NCBI GenBank assembly: GCA_016271365.2
Contig: CM028130.1
Span: 472,039,501-472,103,500, forward strand
Reading direction: 5' to 3'
DNA: 64,000 nt
DNA from: Neoceratodus forsteri
Taxonomy: Eukaryota; Chordata; Ceratodontiformes; Ceratodontidae
Below the pieces are notes generated by a model, which was not told where the DNA came from, ran no database searches, and saw only the letters and a program-made list of their open reading frames with translations. Of this stretch, positions 1 to 10,747 are shown in pieces (within the stretch, counting starts at the first letter, position 1; each line of letters starts with the position of its first letter). The translations under genes and the position numbers were made by a program.

Positions 1-1034
1 CCAGGAGGGGGGCATTTGTGGTGATGACCTTTGTGGGAAGCAGAGCCTGGAAGGGTATCCCTGCTGCTAGATTTGCAGGGTTCTTCCACCAAAGCAGAGT
101 CTGAAGAAACTGCTCTGTGACAGGTATCAGCTTAGAAAAATTGTTGTTTCTTTGAGACCAGCGATCTCTGAGAAAGGCTTGCAGGTGTTGCATCCTGTAC
201 CTGCCTCCTGGGACCACTGCAGTCATTGAAGCCATGTGTCCCTAGAGCATGAGGAAATGTCTGGCAGGTCTTGGCTGTCACTGAGAGGAACTTTGAATTC
301 TCTCCTCTGGGAGGAAGGCATATCCTTTCTGGGTGTCCAGCTGAGCTCCTATGAAGGTGAGTAGCTGGGTGGGTTCCAGGTGAGACTTCTTTAAATTTAC
401 CAGGAATCCCAGAGATTCTAGAGTGTGCTCTGTAAGGGAAAGGGACTCCTTGACCTGACAAGGAGACTTTGCAACTATGAGCCAGTTGTCTAAATAGGGG
501 TAGATAGCAATACCCAGCTTCCTGAGGTGTGCTGCTATCACTGCCGGGCACTTGTCAAAGAGTCTTGGGGCTGAAGACAGGCCGAAGGGCATTGCAGTAA
601 ACTGATAGTGGCCCGAAGGGAGTCTGAATCCGAGAAGCTTCCTGTGAGACCTCCTTATGGGTATATGGAAGTAAGGTCCTTTATGTCCAAGGAGGCTAGC
701 CAGTCTCCTTGATGTAAGGAACGTATGACTAGTGATAGAGTGACCATCTTGAATTTGGGTTTTAGCAGATTTTTGTTTAAATATCTGAGATCCAAGATAG
801 GTCACCACTCCCCAGTTTCCTTTTGTGTCAGAAAATACCTGGAGTAGAGGTCCTTGCCCTTTTCGTGGGCTGGGACCCTCTCCACTGCTCATAGAGCTAG
901 AAGGTTTTTTACATCCAATTCCAGCAGTAGCACCTGTGTTGGGGTTAGAGGTTTTGAAACCTGGGTATGCTTGGGGTCTGGCATCTGCTTGAACTGTAGC
1001 GGCAGACCCTTTTCCAGGCTCGGGGTCATAATGT
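1..1034 (-). pseudogene. DIRS element I: reverse transcriptase/RNase H fragment
   Basis: Read on the minus strand, this is the RT core of a DIRS retrotransposon. It shows the string LPSGHYQFTAMPFGLSSAPR, then AAHLRKLGIAIYPYLDNWLI, then the FIGAQLDTQKGYAFLPEER connection region that precedes RNase H. The polymerase box reads YLDN where other copies here read YLDD, so the second catalytic Asp is replaced. The upstream part (about 800-1034) matches the linker between gag and RT, in a different frame. The copy continues off the left edge. Its gag half is probably the fragment at 21425-22540, separated by insertion of element A. Frameshifts make it non-functional. The family assignment is secure; pairing with the distant gag half is inference. 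Confidence 0.85.
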
Positions 1035-1825
1035 TGCAAGACATTATGCCGCATGCTGGCAATACAGTGCACTTTCTTGCATGCGGCATGTCTTTTTTTT
1101 GTGGAGGGCTCTACCCCCTGCACCCCCCAATAAGGATTCTTAATGGGGGGCTTAACAGTAATATCGCACAAAGTGTGAAAAATAAAAAAATGTACTTGCG
1201 TCTGGGACCGGGAATCGAACCTGGTCCCAAATGCTCTGCCATTGTCCCCTGCTGCCAGTGGCTCATCTTGTACAGCCTGTGAGACCTCCTTATGGGTATA
1301 TGGAAGTAAGCGTCCTTTAGGTCCAAGGATGCTAGCCAGTCTCCCTGCTGTAAGGAATGTATGTCTAGTGACAGAGTGACCATCTTGAATTTGGGGTTTA
1401 GAAGATTTTTGTTTAAATATCTGAGATCCATGCATGCGGCATGTCTTTTTTTTGTGGAGGGCTCTACCCCCCGCATCCCCTGCACCCCCCAATAAGGATT
1501 CTTAACTCCGGGGGGGGGCAGGGTTAACAGTAATATTGCACAAAGTGTGAAAAATACAAAATATGTACATGCGTCTGGGACCAGGAATCAAACCCGGTCC
1601 CAAATGCTCTGCCATCATCCCCTACTGCCAGTGGCTCATCTTGTAGAGCCAAGGTAGCTGCGTGACAGAAGCCCGTCCTGGCAGAGTTCTTATCTTCTGC
1701 CTGGGACAATGAGAGGGTGCAGTACCACGCTCAGAAGCATTCACGGTATTGCACCTTCTTGCTCTCATTTACAGCGCTATTTTGGTTTAGCGCTCATGTT
1801 GTACACTATTAGGCATATGACATAC
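1035..1825 (-). repeat. Chimeric repeat block: duplicated tRNA-like unit flanking a DIRS RT scrap
   Basis: Two copies of one unit lie at about 1086-1280 and 1438-1655. Each holds, on the minus strand, a GGTTCGATTCC or GGTTTGATTCC box inside a long stem of GGGACC paired with GGTCCC. This is followed by an AT-rich tail, a C/G-rich run and the palindromic end GCATGCGGCATG. The B-box-like motif suggests a tRNA-derived SINE, but no convincing A box or cloverleaf is visible. Between the copies, 1281-1437 is a second, roughly 90% similar copy of RT sequence also present at 643-796. Because both units and the scrap read through without stops, a long minus-strand open frame (1492-278) crosses the block; it is not a gene. 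The stretch 1656-1825 matches nothing I recognise. Confidence 0.55.
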
Positions 1826-2045
1826 GAAAAAATTACTCACCTGAGTAATATTGTTTCTTCCAGTGTATTCTTCTATATTCATAACTGTATGTAGTCTGCC
1901 TCCTAAGTAGAGCTACCCGGAGAAATGGAACTATATGCAAATGATAGAACCTATCATTGCTCAAGACACATATTCAAACTGCTGCCTTTATCTACTGCAA
2001 CGTTCCATCAACGTCTCAGATTTCAAAAAAGCCTACAAGGCAGAG
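1826..2045 (+). repeat. Right inverted terminal repeat of DIRS element A
   Basis: This segment is the imperfect reverse complement of 21225-21424: both share the TTCATAACTGTATG region, the TATATGCAAATGA block and the ATTCAAACTGCTGCC block. Its outer end carries ATTACT-CACCTG-AGTAAT at 1832-1849, a short dyad also present at the outer ends of elements B, C and E. From here to the ICR at about 2318 is AT-rich, non-coding DIRS 3' sequence. Confidence 0.85.
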
Positions 2046-2317
2046 GCTACCTATCTACCTAATACTACCTATGAAATATAAAAGAAACCTATTCATATAT
2101 ATAAAATATATGCAATTATGGCTAGATAACTACAGTACTTAAATATAGCATTTCATCCTGGAAACACAGGATAACCAAAGAACAAGGAATAAATCCTGCC
2201 AAGTTAAAAATGTACCCAAAACAGTGTGTACATAGTGACTAAGAACCAAGAAAATTCAGTAGGCATGCAGAGGCTCTGGTTCTGGTAGGGGAGACAGGGT
2301 GGGAAAGTTATGAATAT

Positions 2318-2410
2318 AGAAGAATACACTGGAAGAAACAATATTACTAAGGTGAGTAATATTTTCTTCTTACCCACGTATTCTTCTATATTCATAACTG
2401 TATGCAGACT
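2318..2410 (+). repeat. Internal complementary region (ICR) of DIRS element A
   Basis: DIRS elements carry an internal copy of their two joined outer ends, thought to template end completion and circle formation. Here the left half is the reverse complement of the start of the right ITR, and the right half reproduces the left ITR end including TTCATAACTGTATGCAG. The centre holds the perfect dyad AATATTACT-AAGGTG-AGTAATATT at 2340-2363, with 9-bp arms. Confidence 0.85.
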
Positions 2411-2655
2411 TCAAAGCAGCACCTTTGGAGGTGGGCAGAGAACCTATTTAGGAAAAAGGCTCTGCAGGACTGCTGTTCCAAATCTGGCATCACTTCTGGA
2501 CTGTATGTCTGGGCTGTAATGTTTAGTGAAAGTATGTATGTCCTCCATGTGGCAGCTTTGCATATGTCCAGTAGGGGGACATCCCTTGATGCTACTATGG
2601 AAGCAGCTGTACCCCTAGTTGAGTGGGCCCTAAGTCCTGATGGGGCCTGCGTGTC
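2405..2655 (-). pseudogene. DIRS A tyrosine recombinase, C-terminal part
   Basis: The minus strand encodes the catalytic C-terminal region of a DIRS tyrosine recombinase. GLRAHSTRGTAAS supplies the H-x-x-R catalytic pair, followed by DVPLLDICKAATW. The end of the domain, where the nucleophilic Tyr normally sits in a TFTKHYS context, is degraded here. The upstream half lies 8.1 kb away, starting at 10748, because a hAT inserted in between. The GCGTGTC sequence at the break is the hAT target duplication. Confidence 0.8.
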
Positions 2656-2699
2656 CAGTGGAGCAACCAGCCTTTTAAAAAGTGTACGCACAAGTCAGT

Positions 2700-3170
2700 G
2701 ACTCCACCCAATTGGCCGGGGGTCTGGCATTTTTGATGCTTTATGGTGCTTTTTGGGGCCAGTTGTGGGAGTATACAGTACCCTTCTACCATAGCCTTTT
2801 TACATGCCAGTACCATTGTTCTGGCCCCTGGTGGCTGCATAGTTTCATTTTGGCACCCATTGTTGATGCCATCCTTGCAGTGCAGGTATACAATTAGGTA
2901 CTAAGCACTTACGAAAATGATGAGTGCTTAATAACTAAGCACTGGAGACTGTTTAAACTGTTTAAGAATTATAACATATAATAGCACAGGAAGAAGCCAG
3001 GGGTCTGGGGACCGCTTAGGCCCCCAGAATATTTTAGCATTTTTATTGCATTCTGGTGCATTTTGGGGCCAGCCGTGGGAGTTTTGCAGTATCCTACTAC
3101 CACAGCCTGACATACCACTACAGTTCCACTTTGCTAGCCACTGGTATGTAGCATACACAGGATTTAGGTC
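2700..3170. repeat. Two imperfect copies of an unidentified ~160-bp repeat within hAT-1
   Basis: The stretches 2705-2860 and about 3000-3155 share an ordered set of blocks: GGTCTGG, then TTTTGGGGCCAG, then GTGGGAGT with CAGTA, then CTACCA-AGCCT, and finally a CTGGTGG or CTGGTATG segment. They look like diverged copies of one unit in the same orientation. I find no coding potential in either. They may be an old subterminal repeat of the hAT or a separate short element. Confidence 0.5.
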
Positions 3171-3290
3171 ACGATAATTAAAATGCATTAATAAAATAGA
3201 AGGAAATTGCAGTCTCCCTCCAGAACATTTTCATTAATCAGAATAAGATGAAACATGTGATATTTTTTTCTCATACAATATACAGTTACA

Positions 3291-3294
<4 letters not shown>

Positions 3295-3340
<46 letters not shown>
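3295..3340. repeat. (CA)n microsatellite
   Basis: About 23 uninterrupted CA units. Open frames crossing it encode only poly-(Cys-Val) or poly-(Thr-His) and are not genes. The following 3341-3904 contains short runs of C and no recognisable gene. Confidence 0.97.
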
Positions 3341-3342
<2 letters not shown>

Positions 3343-4032
3343 TACATATGAGCTTGTTCTGCAGCAATGTTCCTGTTCTGGGTCCACTGCCACACCTGGC
3401 TGGGTTACAGATGGGTGGACGGGTGAGAGGTACCTGCACTTAAGTACTCTTAATGCAATCCAGCCAGTTCAGCCATGAACCCTGAACTCAGCAAAAACAG
3501 GGACACCAGCACTAGAAACAGTCAAACTCAAACTGGGAAAAAAAAGCCAGGCAGAAAGAAAGTAAACATAATTACTCAGAAAAGCACAACTATGGGGTGA
3601 GGGTCATGCCCCACCCACACACTTTATTAGCCCCCCCCCCCCACTTATGGAAACACTGGGGTTATACTGTCTTCCAACATCTTAGGAGACCACAAAGACC
3701 ACAACCTGCAGCATTCTAAAGGACACCCAAGTCCCCCCCCCCACAACAGTCATGCTTACATTCTCACTGCCTGAGACACACACAGTTAACCAGCCAAACA
3801 AAAAGCCTTGCCTGGTGTCTCATTTCCCATTCCTCTGAGAGGCACTTACCTAGAAGACAATGTTGAATTGCAGCCTGTGGTGGACTTACTGGACTGACTG
3901 GTGGCACGAGAAACATAGAAACATGGAACATAGAAACACAGACTTTGACGGCAGATAAGGACCACTTGGCCCACCCAGTGTGCCCATTTCCCTACCTACT
4001 GAATAAGCTGCAGATTCTAGTTAACCAACAGC

Positions 4033-7000
4033 CTACTTCCTGCCACCCCCCACTACAATTGCCTTGTGTCTGTTCCATGCATGTTTGAATTCCCCCACTG
4101 TTTCAGCCCTAACAACCTCCCCAGGAAGGCAGTTCCACGCATCCACCACTCTCTCCGTGAAAAAAGATTTCCTCACATTACCCCGAACCGTCCCCCCTCT
4201 ATCTTTAAATTGTGTCCCCTTGTTCTTACCCATCTCTTTTTCTGAAAGATGCTACCTCCTGGACTTTGTTGATTCCTTGAGGTACTTGAACATTTCTATT
4301 ATGTCCCCTCTGTCCCTCCTTTCATCAAGGGTATACATATTATGCTCTCTGTCTCTCTTCATATGATTTCTGATGCAGACCCTGCACCATTTTAGTTGCC
4401 ATCCTCTGGACTGCTTCCATCCTATCTATGTCCTTACGTAGATGAGGTCTCCAAAACTGCATACAGTACTCCAGATGGGGTCTCACCAACTGTCTGTACA
4501 GAGGGATAACCACTTCTCCGTTTCTACTTGTGATGCCCCTTCCTATGCATCCCAGTATCCCCCTGGCTCTCCTCACTGACTTCCCACATTGCTTACCCAC
4601 CTTTAGATCATCCGATATGACTACCCTCCAAGTCCTGTTCCATTTTTGTTGTTGTTAGTACCTCTCCTGCTATTGTGTGCTCTTCTCCTGGGTTTTTGTT
4701 TCCCAGGTGCATTACTTTGCACTTCTTTGCATTGAATCCAAGTTGCCATATGTCTGATCATTCCTCCAACCTTGCCAAGTCCCTTCTCATCCTTTCTACC
4801 CCCCTTGTGTATCAACTCTGTTACAGATCTTTGTATCATCTGCAAAGAGGCATACCTTTCCCTCCAGACCCTCTGCAATGTCACCTATAAAGATGTTAAA
4901 GAGGACTGGACCCAGTACTGAGCCCTGAGGTACTCCACTACTGACTCCCTTTCTTCAGAATGTGCCACCACTCATTACCTTCTGTGTACTGTTGTGCAGC
5001 CAGTTTGTAACTCCAGGCTACCACCTTGGGACCCACCCCAAGCTGGCTAACTTGATTATTAATCTTTTGTGCAGGACTGTGTCAAATGCCTTGCTAAAGT
5101 CTAGGTAGGCCATATCCACAGCCCCTCCCTGGTCTATTACTTTGGTCACCCAGTCAAAGAAATCTATTAGATTCATCTGACATGACCTTCCTGCTGTAAA
5201 TCCATGCTGCTTTGGGTCCTGTGCCCCACTGGCCTCTAGATACTCAACAATTCTTTCTTTCAGAAGTGATTCCATCATTTTCCATACTACTGAGGTCAAA
5301 CCTACAGGTCTATAGTTTCCTGCTTCTGCCTTGCTCCCACTTTTGTGAAGGGGAATCACATCTGCCCTCCTCCAGTCCTCAGGTACCACCCCATCCTCCC
5401 ATGATTTGTTAAAAAGTGTGGTCAGTGGTGTCACTAGGTCCTCCCTTAGTTCTTTTAGGATTCTGGGGTGAATCCCATCAGGCCCCTTGCTTTGTCCACC
5501 TTTGAGTTTTAGGAGTTATTTCAGGACTCTTTCTTCTAAATGGACTGATGTCAACCCCTACCCAGAGTGCTTCTATTGTCTGGTTTAGGTAACTCCTCCT
5601 CATCTTCTTTGTGAATACTGAGCAAAAGTATTCATTCAGTATTCTGCCTTTTCACTGTCTCCTCTACCCACCCCTCTCCCTTATTAATCTTCACTATTCC
5701 TCCCTTAACCTTTCTATGCTCCCTAATGTACCTATAAAGGTTTTATCCGCTTCTTAACTGTCTTGGCTATTTTTTCCTCAGTTTGGGCTTTTGCTATTCT
5801 GACTGCCTTCCCCACTTCTTTCTGCTTTAATTGATACAGTTCCCTGTCGTGCTCCTTCTGTGATGCCTTATACTTTTTGAATGCAGCCTTTTTCTCCTTA
5901 ACCTTCCCTGCCACCTCTTTTGAGAACCATAGTGGTTTTTTTACTGCGCTTTGTTTTCTTTATCTGTTTCACACAAAGGCTTGTTGCCTCTATGATGGCA
6001 GTTTTGATTTTTCTCCATTGTTCTTCCACCCCTCCTTTTTGCCCATTTGCCAGTGTATTCCTCAGGTATTCACCCATTTTGCCAAAGTCAGCCCTTCTAA
6101 AGTCCAGTATGCTTGTTTTTGTATGGCTTGTCTCCATGGTTGTGCTTATTGTGAAGCACACTGTGCAGTGGTCGCTTGTTCCCAGATGTCTACCGACTTC
6201 TAAATTTGTGATCCTCTCTCCATTTGAGAGTACCAGGTCTAGTATTGCTTCCTCCCGAGTGGGTTCCAACACTAGCTGTCTAAGGCCTGCCCCCTGCAGG
6301 GCATCGAGAATGACCCTGCTCTTGGATGTAGCTGCAGTACATGTCATCCAGTTAACATCTGGCATATTCAGGTCCCCCATTAACAGTATCTCTCCTTTTT
6401 CAGCCATTTTGTCAATGTCCTCTATCATTTTCTTGTCTATTTCCTCCCCTTGAGATGGGGGTCTGTATACAACCCCTGTGCGGATTGTGATGCCATTCCC
6501 TGTCTCCAAGGTGACCCAGAGTGCCTCTTGTCCTCCCCCTTTACTTTTTAGTTCTGTAGCTTTGATCCCTTCCCTTATGTATAGAGCTACTCCATCTCCT
6601 CTTTTCCCCTCCCTGTCCCTTCTGTAGACTGTGTACCCCAGTATGTACATAGATACATAGACAGTGTCGCAGATAAGGGCCTATGGCCCACCCAGTCTGC
6701 CCATTTAAGTTTGTAAGTTCAGTTTATGTTTTGCAGGAAGTCTGTTGCCCTTACCCTGACCTCCAGAATTCCTTTATGTCTATCCCATGCATTCTTAAAC
6801 TCGTGATTGTTTCCAGCCCCCACCACTTCCTCTGGCAGGGTGTTCCACTTGTCCACCACCCGCTCTGTGAAGAAATTCTTCCTCACGCTTCCTCTGAATC
6901 GTCCCTCCTCCAACTTCATCCCATGCCCTCTAGTCCTGGAACATCTTTTTCACTTAAAAATAGTGCATTCCTGCACCCTGTTCCTCCCTGTAAGATACTT

Positions 7001-7496
7001 GTATGTCTCTATCATATCCCCTCTCTCTCTCCTCTCCTCCAGGGAGTACATGTTCAGTGCCTTCAACCTGTCCTCATAGGACTTGTGATGCAATCCATGC
7101 ACCATCTTTGTTGCCCTCCTCTGAACCTTCTCTACCCTTGACATCTCAGTCATGGTTCCCCGTGTACCATGTTTCTGTGACTGCCACAATATCCAAGTGT
7201 TCATCTTCCATCAAGGCTACTAGCTCAGGAAGCTTGTTTCCCAGACTACGGGCATTGGTACTCATTGCCCTCCATTTAATGTTGGCTTTATCCTTTTTTC
7301 CCCTATGCCTGCTCTTTTTGCCCTTGTCTATTTTTCCATTTACCCCTGTCCTGCCCTCTGTTGAGCACTGTACCTCAGTGTTTACCTTACTACTCGTCAT
7401 GTTTTGTGAGGGGAGGCTTGACATTTCCTGCCTCTTATTAGCACCTCCCACATGGCTAGTTTGAAAGCTTGCCAAGGAAGCATTTAAACCTGTCAC
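4033..7496 (-). pseudogene. CR1 ORF2: endonuclease-reverse transcriptase, broken
   Basis: The apurinic-type endonuclease begins at 7496 ([20 protein letters not shown]) and is cut at about 7150. It resumes at 6650 with GYTVYRRDREGKRGDGVALY and continues through GDLNMPDVNW and SDHCTVCF, the Asp and Asp-His signatures of this fold. The RT follows at 5434-5018 with NYRPVGLTSV, GFTAGRS and AYLDFSKAFDTVLH. The region that should hold the FADD-type box (about 5018-4890) is out of frame. The C-terminal module at 4600-4033 has RRARGILGCIGRG, YCMQFWRPHL and FFTERVVDAWNCLPGEVV. The protein nicks DNA and primes reverse transcription from the nick. It is now a pseudogene. Confidence 0.87.
6645..7150 (-). 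mobile_element. 5'-truncated CR1 3' end nested in a CR1 endonuclease
   Basis: On the minus strand this begins at [20 protein letters not shown] and runs through [19 protein letters not shown] and FFTERVVDKWNTLPEEVV, the C-terminal module of ORF2. It ends in 3' UTR with a TCTATGTATCTATGTA tail. It lies between two parts of the host CR1's endonuclease that are contiguous in an intact protein. It is therefore a roughly 0.5 kb truncated CR1 inserted into an older or sister CR1 in the same orientation. The host's own C-terminal module lies further down at 4233-4033. Confidence 0.8.
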
Positions 7497-8345
7497 TTAG
7501 GATCTTGGTTCCCTTCATGGACAGATGCAGACCATCGTGCCAGTATAAACCTTCATCTCTCCAGGTGTACCCCCAGTCCCCAATGAAGCCAAAGCCCTGT
7601 GCTCTGCACCAGTTTTGCAACCATTCATTAAACTGCATGGTGTGTAGTACCCTAGCCTCACCCCTGCCATGGACTGGCAGCACCTCTGAGAAGGTAACTG
7701 TGCTTGCTACCCCTCTGAGGCCCCTCCCCAACTCCACAATTTCATCCTGCACTGCACTGATCCCATGCCTAGCTAGGTCATTTGTCCCAAGATGGACAAT
7801 GATATCTAGTTCCCTCTCCTGTGATGCTGCTTCTGCAATCCAGAGGATTCGCTTCTTGTCCCTCCAAGCCATGGCACCAGGCAGGCACCTTACTTCCCTC
7901 TCCTCTCCCTTCCCCAGGTCTACCTCTCTAACAATTGAGTCCCCTATCAGAAGCTATTTCCTTCCCCTGTGGTGTCCCTTTGCCACCCTTCTGTGGGTCT
8001 CCCTGGGGTGTCCTCAGCATTCTTCTTGGTCTCCACTGAGGATGCCATCATAGAGGAACCTTGCTCTGCCAGACTGGCATATGGTTTGTGTAGAGGTACA
8101 ACTAGGGGGCTTTGCCTCTGTTCCACCACCCGTACCCTCCCAGAACCCACTGTGGTCCACCTGCTCTTCATACTTGGCAGCCTCTGTGGCAGTGGTGCTC
8201 TTTTGGTGGGGGAGGCCTCATTAGTCCTTGCCAGTTCAGCCTGGAGATGGGCTACCTCCTCCCTCAGAGCTGACAGTTGCTTGCAGATAGGACAGCAATG
8301 CAGTTTCCAGAATGTAAAAGTACCAATGTATATAATCGAAAACAT
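7456..8345 (-). pseudogene. CR1 ORF1: zinc-knuckle/coiled-coil and SGNH-esterase protein
   Basis: The N-terminal part (8345-7947) has a CCPIC cysteine motif followed by LREEVAHLQAELA, a short coiled-coil segment. After one frame break, the sequence resumes with LLIGDSIVR, the catalytic Ser block of SGNH/GDSL esterases. It continues through IIVHLGTNDLARHG (the Asn block) to YWHDGLHLSMKG, which carries the Asp-x-x-His end of the triad. CR1 ORF1 proteins of this type bind RNA and carry an esterase-like domain of uncertain purpose. The esterase portion, 7872-7456, is a continuous open frame ending just downstream of the start of ORF2. Confidence 0.85.
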
Positions 8346-8818
8346 TTTAAGACCAGGGTCAGCATTTAGTGGAATTCAGGGTCACATTAGATTATTTTCC
8401 AATAAGAATTCAGTATTTACCGCATCTTTTCTACAGTCGCAAGCTTGTTGGAGGACAGCATAAGGAAGGTGATTTATCAGTAAACCAGTACTACTATCAC
8501 CATCACCAAAGCAAGAGAAAACTGAGAAAGAGCATTGCATTTCAGCAAAGTAAAAGGGCAGTGTGTGACATGCACCAACCAATACAAGTGCAAGTAGAAG
8601 GCACTGTAGCAACTAACCTGAAACCACCCACAGTAGTGTCAAATTGCCTAACAGTCTGAGCCACGCTATGCACATACTGCTTAAAATGCATTAACACAGC
8701 AGGCTAGATTCCGCTGCTCATTGCACCATCTGAGGCCCCACTAGTTAAATTCAAATCTGTGGAGATTTTAATACCAACATTAACAATGCCTCCAGGACCA
8801 GAACATGCACTTTATAGA
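8346..8818. other. Unassigned interval upstream of CR1 ORF1
   Basis: No convincing gene. Part of this may be CR1 5' leader, since the LINE reads leftwards from here. Short open frames on both strands show no recognised motif. Confidence 0.4.
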
Positions 8819-9032
8819 GGAGGCAGTATAGCGCAGTGGTTTAAGGCTCTGAGCTGCACATCTGGTGACATCCAGCAGACCAGACCTGGGTTTGAATCCC
8901 ACAGCTTCCACTTGCATACTGTATGACCCTGAGCAAGTCACTTAACTTCTCTGTGTTCCCAGGTCGCTCCTGTAAAAAAGCCTTCAGCTTAGTGTGCTAC
9001 TCCTGGTTAAACAACAACAACAAAAAAAATAG
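8819..9032 (+). mobile_element. tRNA-derived SINE with MIR/L2-like body
   Basis: The head has A-box-like sequence (TAGCGCAGTGG near 8830) and a B box, GGTTTGAATCC, near 8890. It is followed by TATGACCCTGAGCAAGTCAC and TTAACTTCTCTGTG, the conserved core and L2-like region seen in MIR-type SINEs. The 3' end is an A-rich CAACAACAAC-AAAAAAAA tail. This is an RNA polymerase III-type retroposon mobilised by a LINE. I could not identify a clear target duplication. It is inside hAT-1. Confidence 0.8.
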
Positions 9033-10747
9033 ACAGTGACAGACTATTGAACATTACACTGCTAGAGCTACAGCCATATACTGTATAGATATATTCATTT
9101 ACTATAAGTAACATCAAATTCAATCAACAGCTAGTGTGTGTCCTGCCCTCTCTCTTCACAAGGCAGCCTGGATTGCTGAGGGAGACAAAGATGAACCCTA
9201 GTCTGGTCTGGCTAGCACATATCAGAGTCCAGGAAATTTTCTTGCCATTGTATAATTAGCATTAATGCAAGTGCGACTGTTAATCATTCCATGGACATCT
9301 CAGAGTACTTTACTGCTGAAATAACACAGCATAAACATTTCAACCCCAAATAATGAGGTTTAAAAAAAATGTTGGCACCAGTGGAACTTATTGACCCCAG
9401 AGTACATTGCATCTTAACTCCCATGTCTGGGAGGCTTCTAAAGGGAGCATTGAGTTCTACAGCTCCAGGGGAACAGAGGGAGGGAGGCCTTCTCATTATG
9501 AATGACAATGGGACATCAACTTCCCTCTTCCACAGGCCAGTGCTGGCAAGCCTGGCAATGGACTGGCATAATTGCATCAGGGGAGGCAGGAGAAGAATAT
9601 AGGGGGCAAAACAGTACCATGCTTGCTCTCTAAATGACAGCCAGCCACCTACTCACTATGTTATCAAGCCCAGAACTGATTCCATGGGCATCAGAAGGAT
9701 TGCAAAACTGGGAGGGGGGGTGAGGGGGCAGGCCCCATATGTGAATTTTTCCAAAATGAGGGAGGTCCGGTCCAGAGGGATTTTCCCCCTAAATAATTTG
9801 ATGCAAAATGGTGCATTTTAAAAGCACACGACATTTGCTTCAAGACGAGCATAATCTACCAGCTAATTTTATACACAGCCTTTATTTACTGGGGCTAAAA
9901 AAAATACTCCAAGACAGTAGGCAATAAGGCAGTTAGGGAATCAGCAAATGCAGCCTTTATTTTTCCAGAGATAATCCACCCCCTCTCTCACTAGTAACAA
10001 CACAAGCCAGTGGTAGCTATCCCCTCCCCACCAGTTACAAACGCAAGCAGCGCAGCAGCAGTCAGGTATTACCCCTCCTCACCAGCTACACCCACCAGCA
10101 GCAGCAGCTTAGCTATGCTTCCTCTCAGTTACATGGGCTACCATATACCACCAGCTTCCCCTCCCACTAAGTTACACACAGCAGCAGCTACTCTGTCCTC
10201 ATTATCATTACCAGTTACGCTGCACACCAGCTGCTCGGTCAGTCTCCATTCCCTTTTCTCGTTAGCTTCTGCCAATGCCAAGGTGTTTGAGGCTTGCAAG
10301 GTTAGGTGAGTGGTCAATCAATGAACAACGAGCCAGACTCCGTCTCCCACCCGACGTGACCAGAAGACCGAGACTCTCTCACAAGGTGATTTGGCTGTAA
10401 AAAAAATGGCGATGTTCACTTTCACCCTAAGCTGAGCCAATCCCATTCCCAAGTGAGCAGCAGGTGGGAAAAATCTACCACAAGTGGTTGGCAGAGCAAA
10501 GACGCACGTGAACAAAACTGTCCAATTGCTCCACCGGATGCTGAAACTGTAGCTGCTGCCTTGAGAGTGCCACCGGTGGTGCCAGCATGTCGGATTATTT
10601 ATGGAGTCCCCCTCACAGTGCTGAGGACTGGTGGACCAGACCAGGGTTCGAGGGACCAACATGGAAAAAAAAAAAAAGAAAAAATGAAAAACGGGGATTT
10701 TTTCTGTACGCACGAGCGTACAATAAGTATGCATGGTTACGCCACTG
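9033..10747. other. Right arm of hAT-1, no recognisable gene
   Basis: This is non-coding sequence up to the hAT end. The section 10010-10310 is rich in CAG/CAC triplets and gives low-complexity Ser/Pro/Thr frames. The section 10320-10560 has promoter-like GC content. A poly-A run lies near 10663. None of the frames carry hAT transposase motifs (for example the C-terminal dimerisation block). Confidence 0.5.

Larger units (their letters stand above)
3905..8345 (-). mobile_element. Near full-length CR1-type LINE with a nested CR1 fragment
   Basis: Minus-strand order is ORF1 (8345-7456), then ORF2 with endonuclease (7496-7150 and 6644-5900), RT (about 5434-4340) and C-terminal domain (to 4033). 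The 3' end carries a short repeated tail related to TTTCTATG near 3905-3930, as CR1 elements do in place of poly-A. Without the internal 0.5 kb insertion (6645-7150) the element is about 3.9 kb, close to a full CR1. It lies inside hAT-1. Frames are broken by several stops and indels. Confidence 0.85.
2656..10747. mobile_element. 8.1 kb non-autonomous hAT transposon (hAT-1)
   Basis: The ends are inverted repeats: CAGTGGAGCAACCAGCC at 2656 and, on the other strand from 10747, CAGTGGCGTAACCATGC. An exact 8-bp duplication, TGCGTGTC, flanks both sides (2648-2655 and 10748-10755). CAGTG-type ends with 8-bp duplications are the hAT signature. The insertion splits the recombinase gene of DIRS A, which resumes in register. 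No transposase is recognisable inside, so the element would have moved using an enzyme supplied in trans. The interior holds an unknown repeat, a CA microsatellite, a nearly full-length CR1 LINE and a SINE. The LINE and SINE probably arrived after the hAT. Confidence 0.85.

Noticed and set aside
1200..1240. A tRNA gene at the GGTTCGATTCC box
   Set aside because: The stem around the box is longer than a T stem and no acceptor, D or anticodon arms are visible; it is part of a duplicated repeat.
278..1492. A 404-codon minus-strand open frame that looks like one gene
   Set aside because: It strings together two tRNA-like repeat units, a displaced RT scrap and off-frame DIRS sequence; only the last third is RT in frame.
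3188..3478. Open frames encoding poly-(Cys-Val) or poly-(Thr-His)
   Set aside because: They are translations of the CA microsatellite. The same applies to the frame across 30402-30635.
5877..6453. Plus-strand open frames up to 177 codons over the CR1
   Set aside because: They are antisense to the CR1 endonuclease and carry no domain of their own.
7003..8463. Plus-strand frames of 150-190 codons
   Set aside because: Antisense shadows of CR1 ORF1, which has clear esterase motifs on the minus strand.
8819..9032. A functional tRNA gene
   Set aside because: A and B boxes are present, but there is no complete cloverleaf and a SINE body and A-rich tail follow.
10010..10309. A Ser/Pro-rich protein gene at the right of hAT-1
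   Set aside because: The frame is a translation of CAG/CAC triplet-rich sequence with no homology to hAT transposase.
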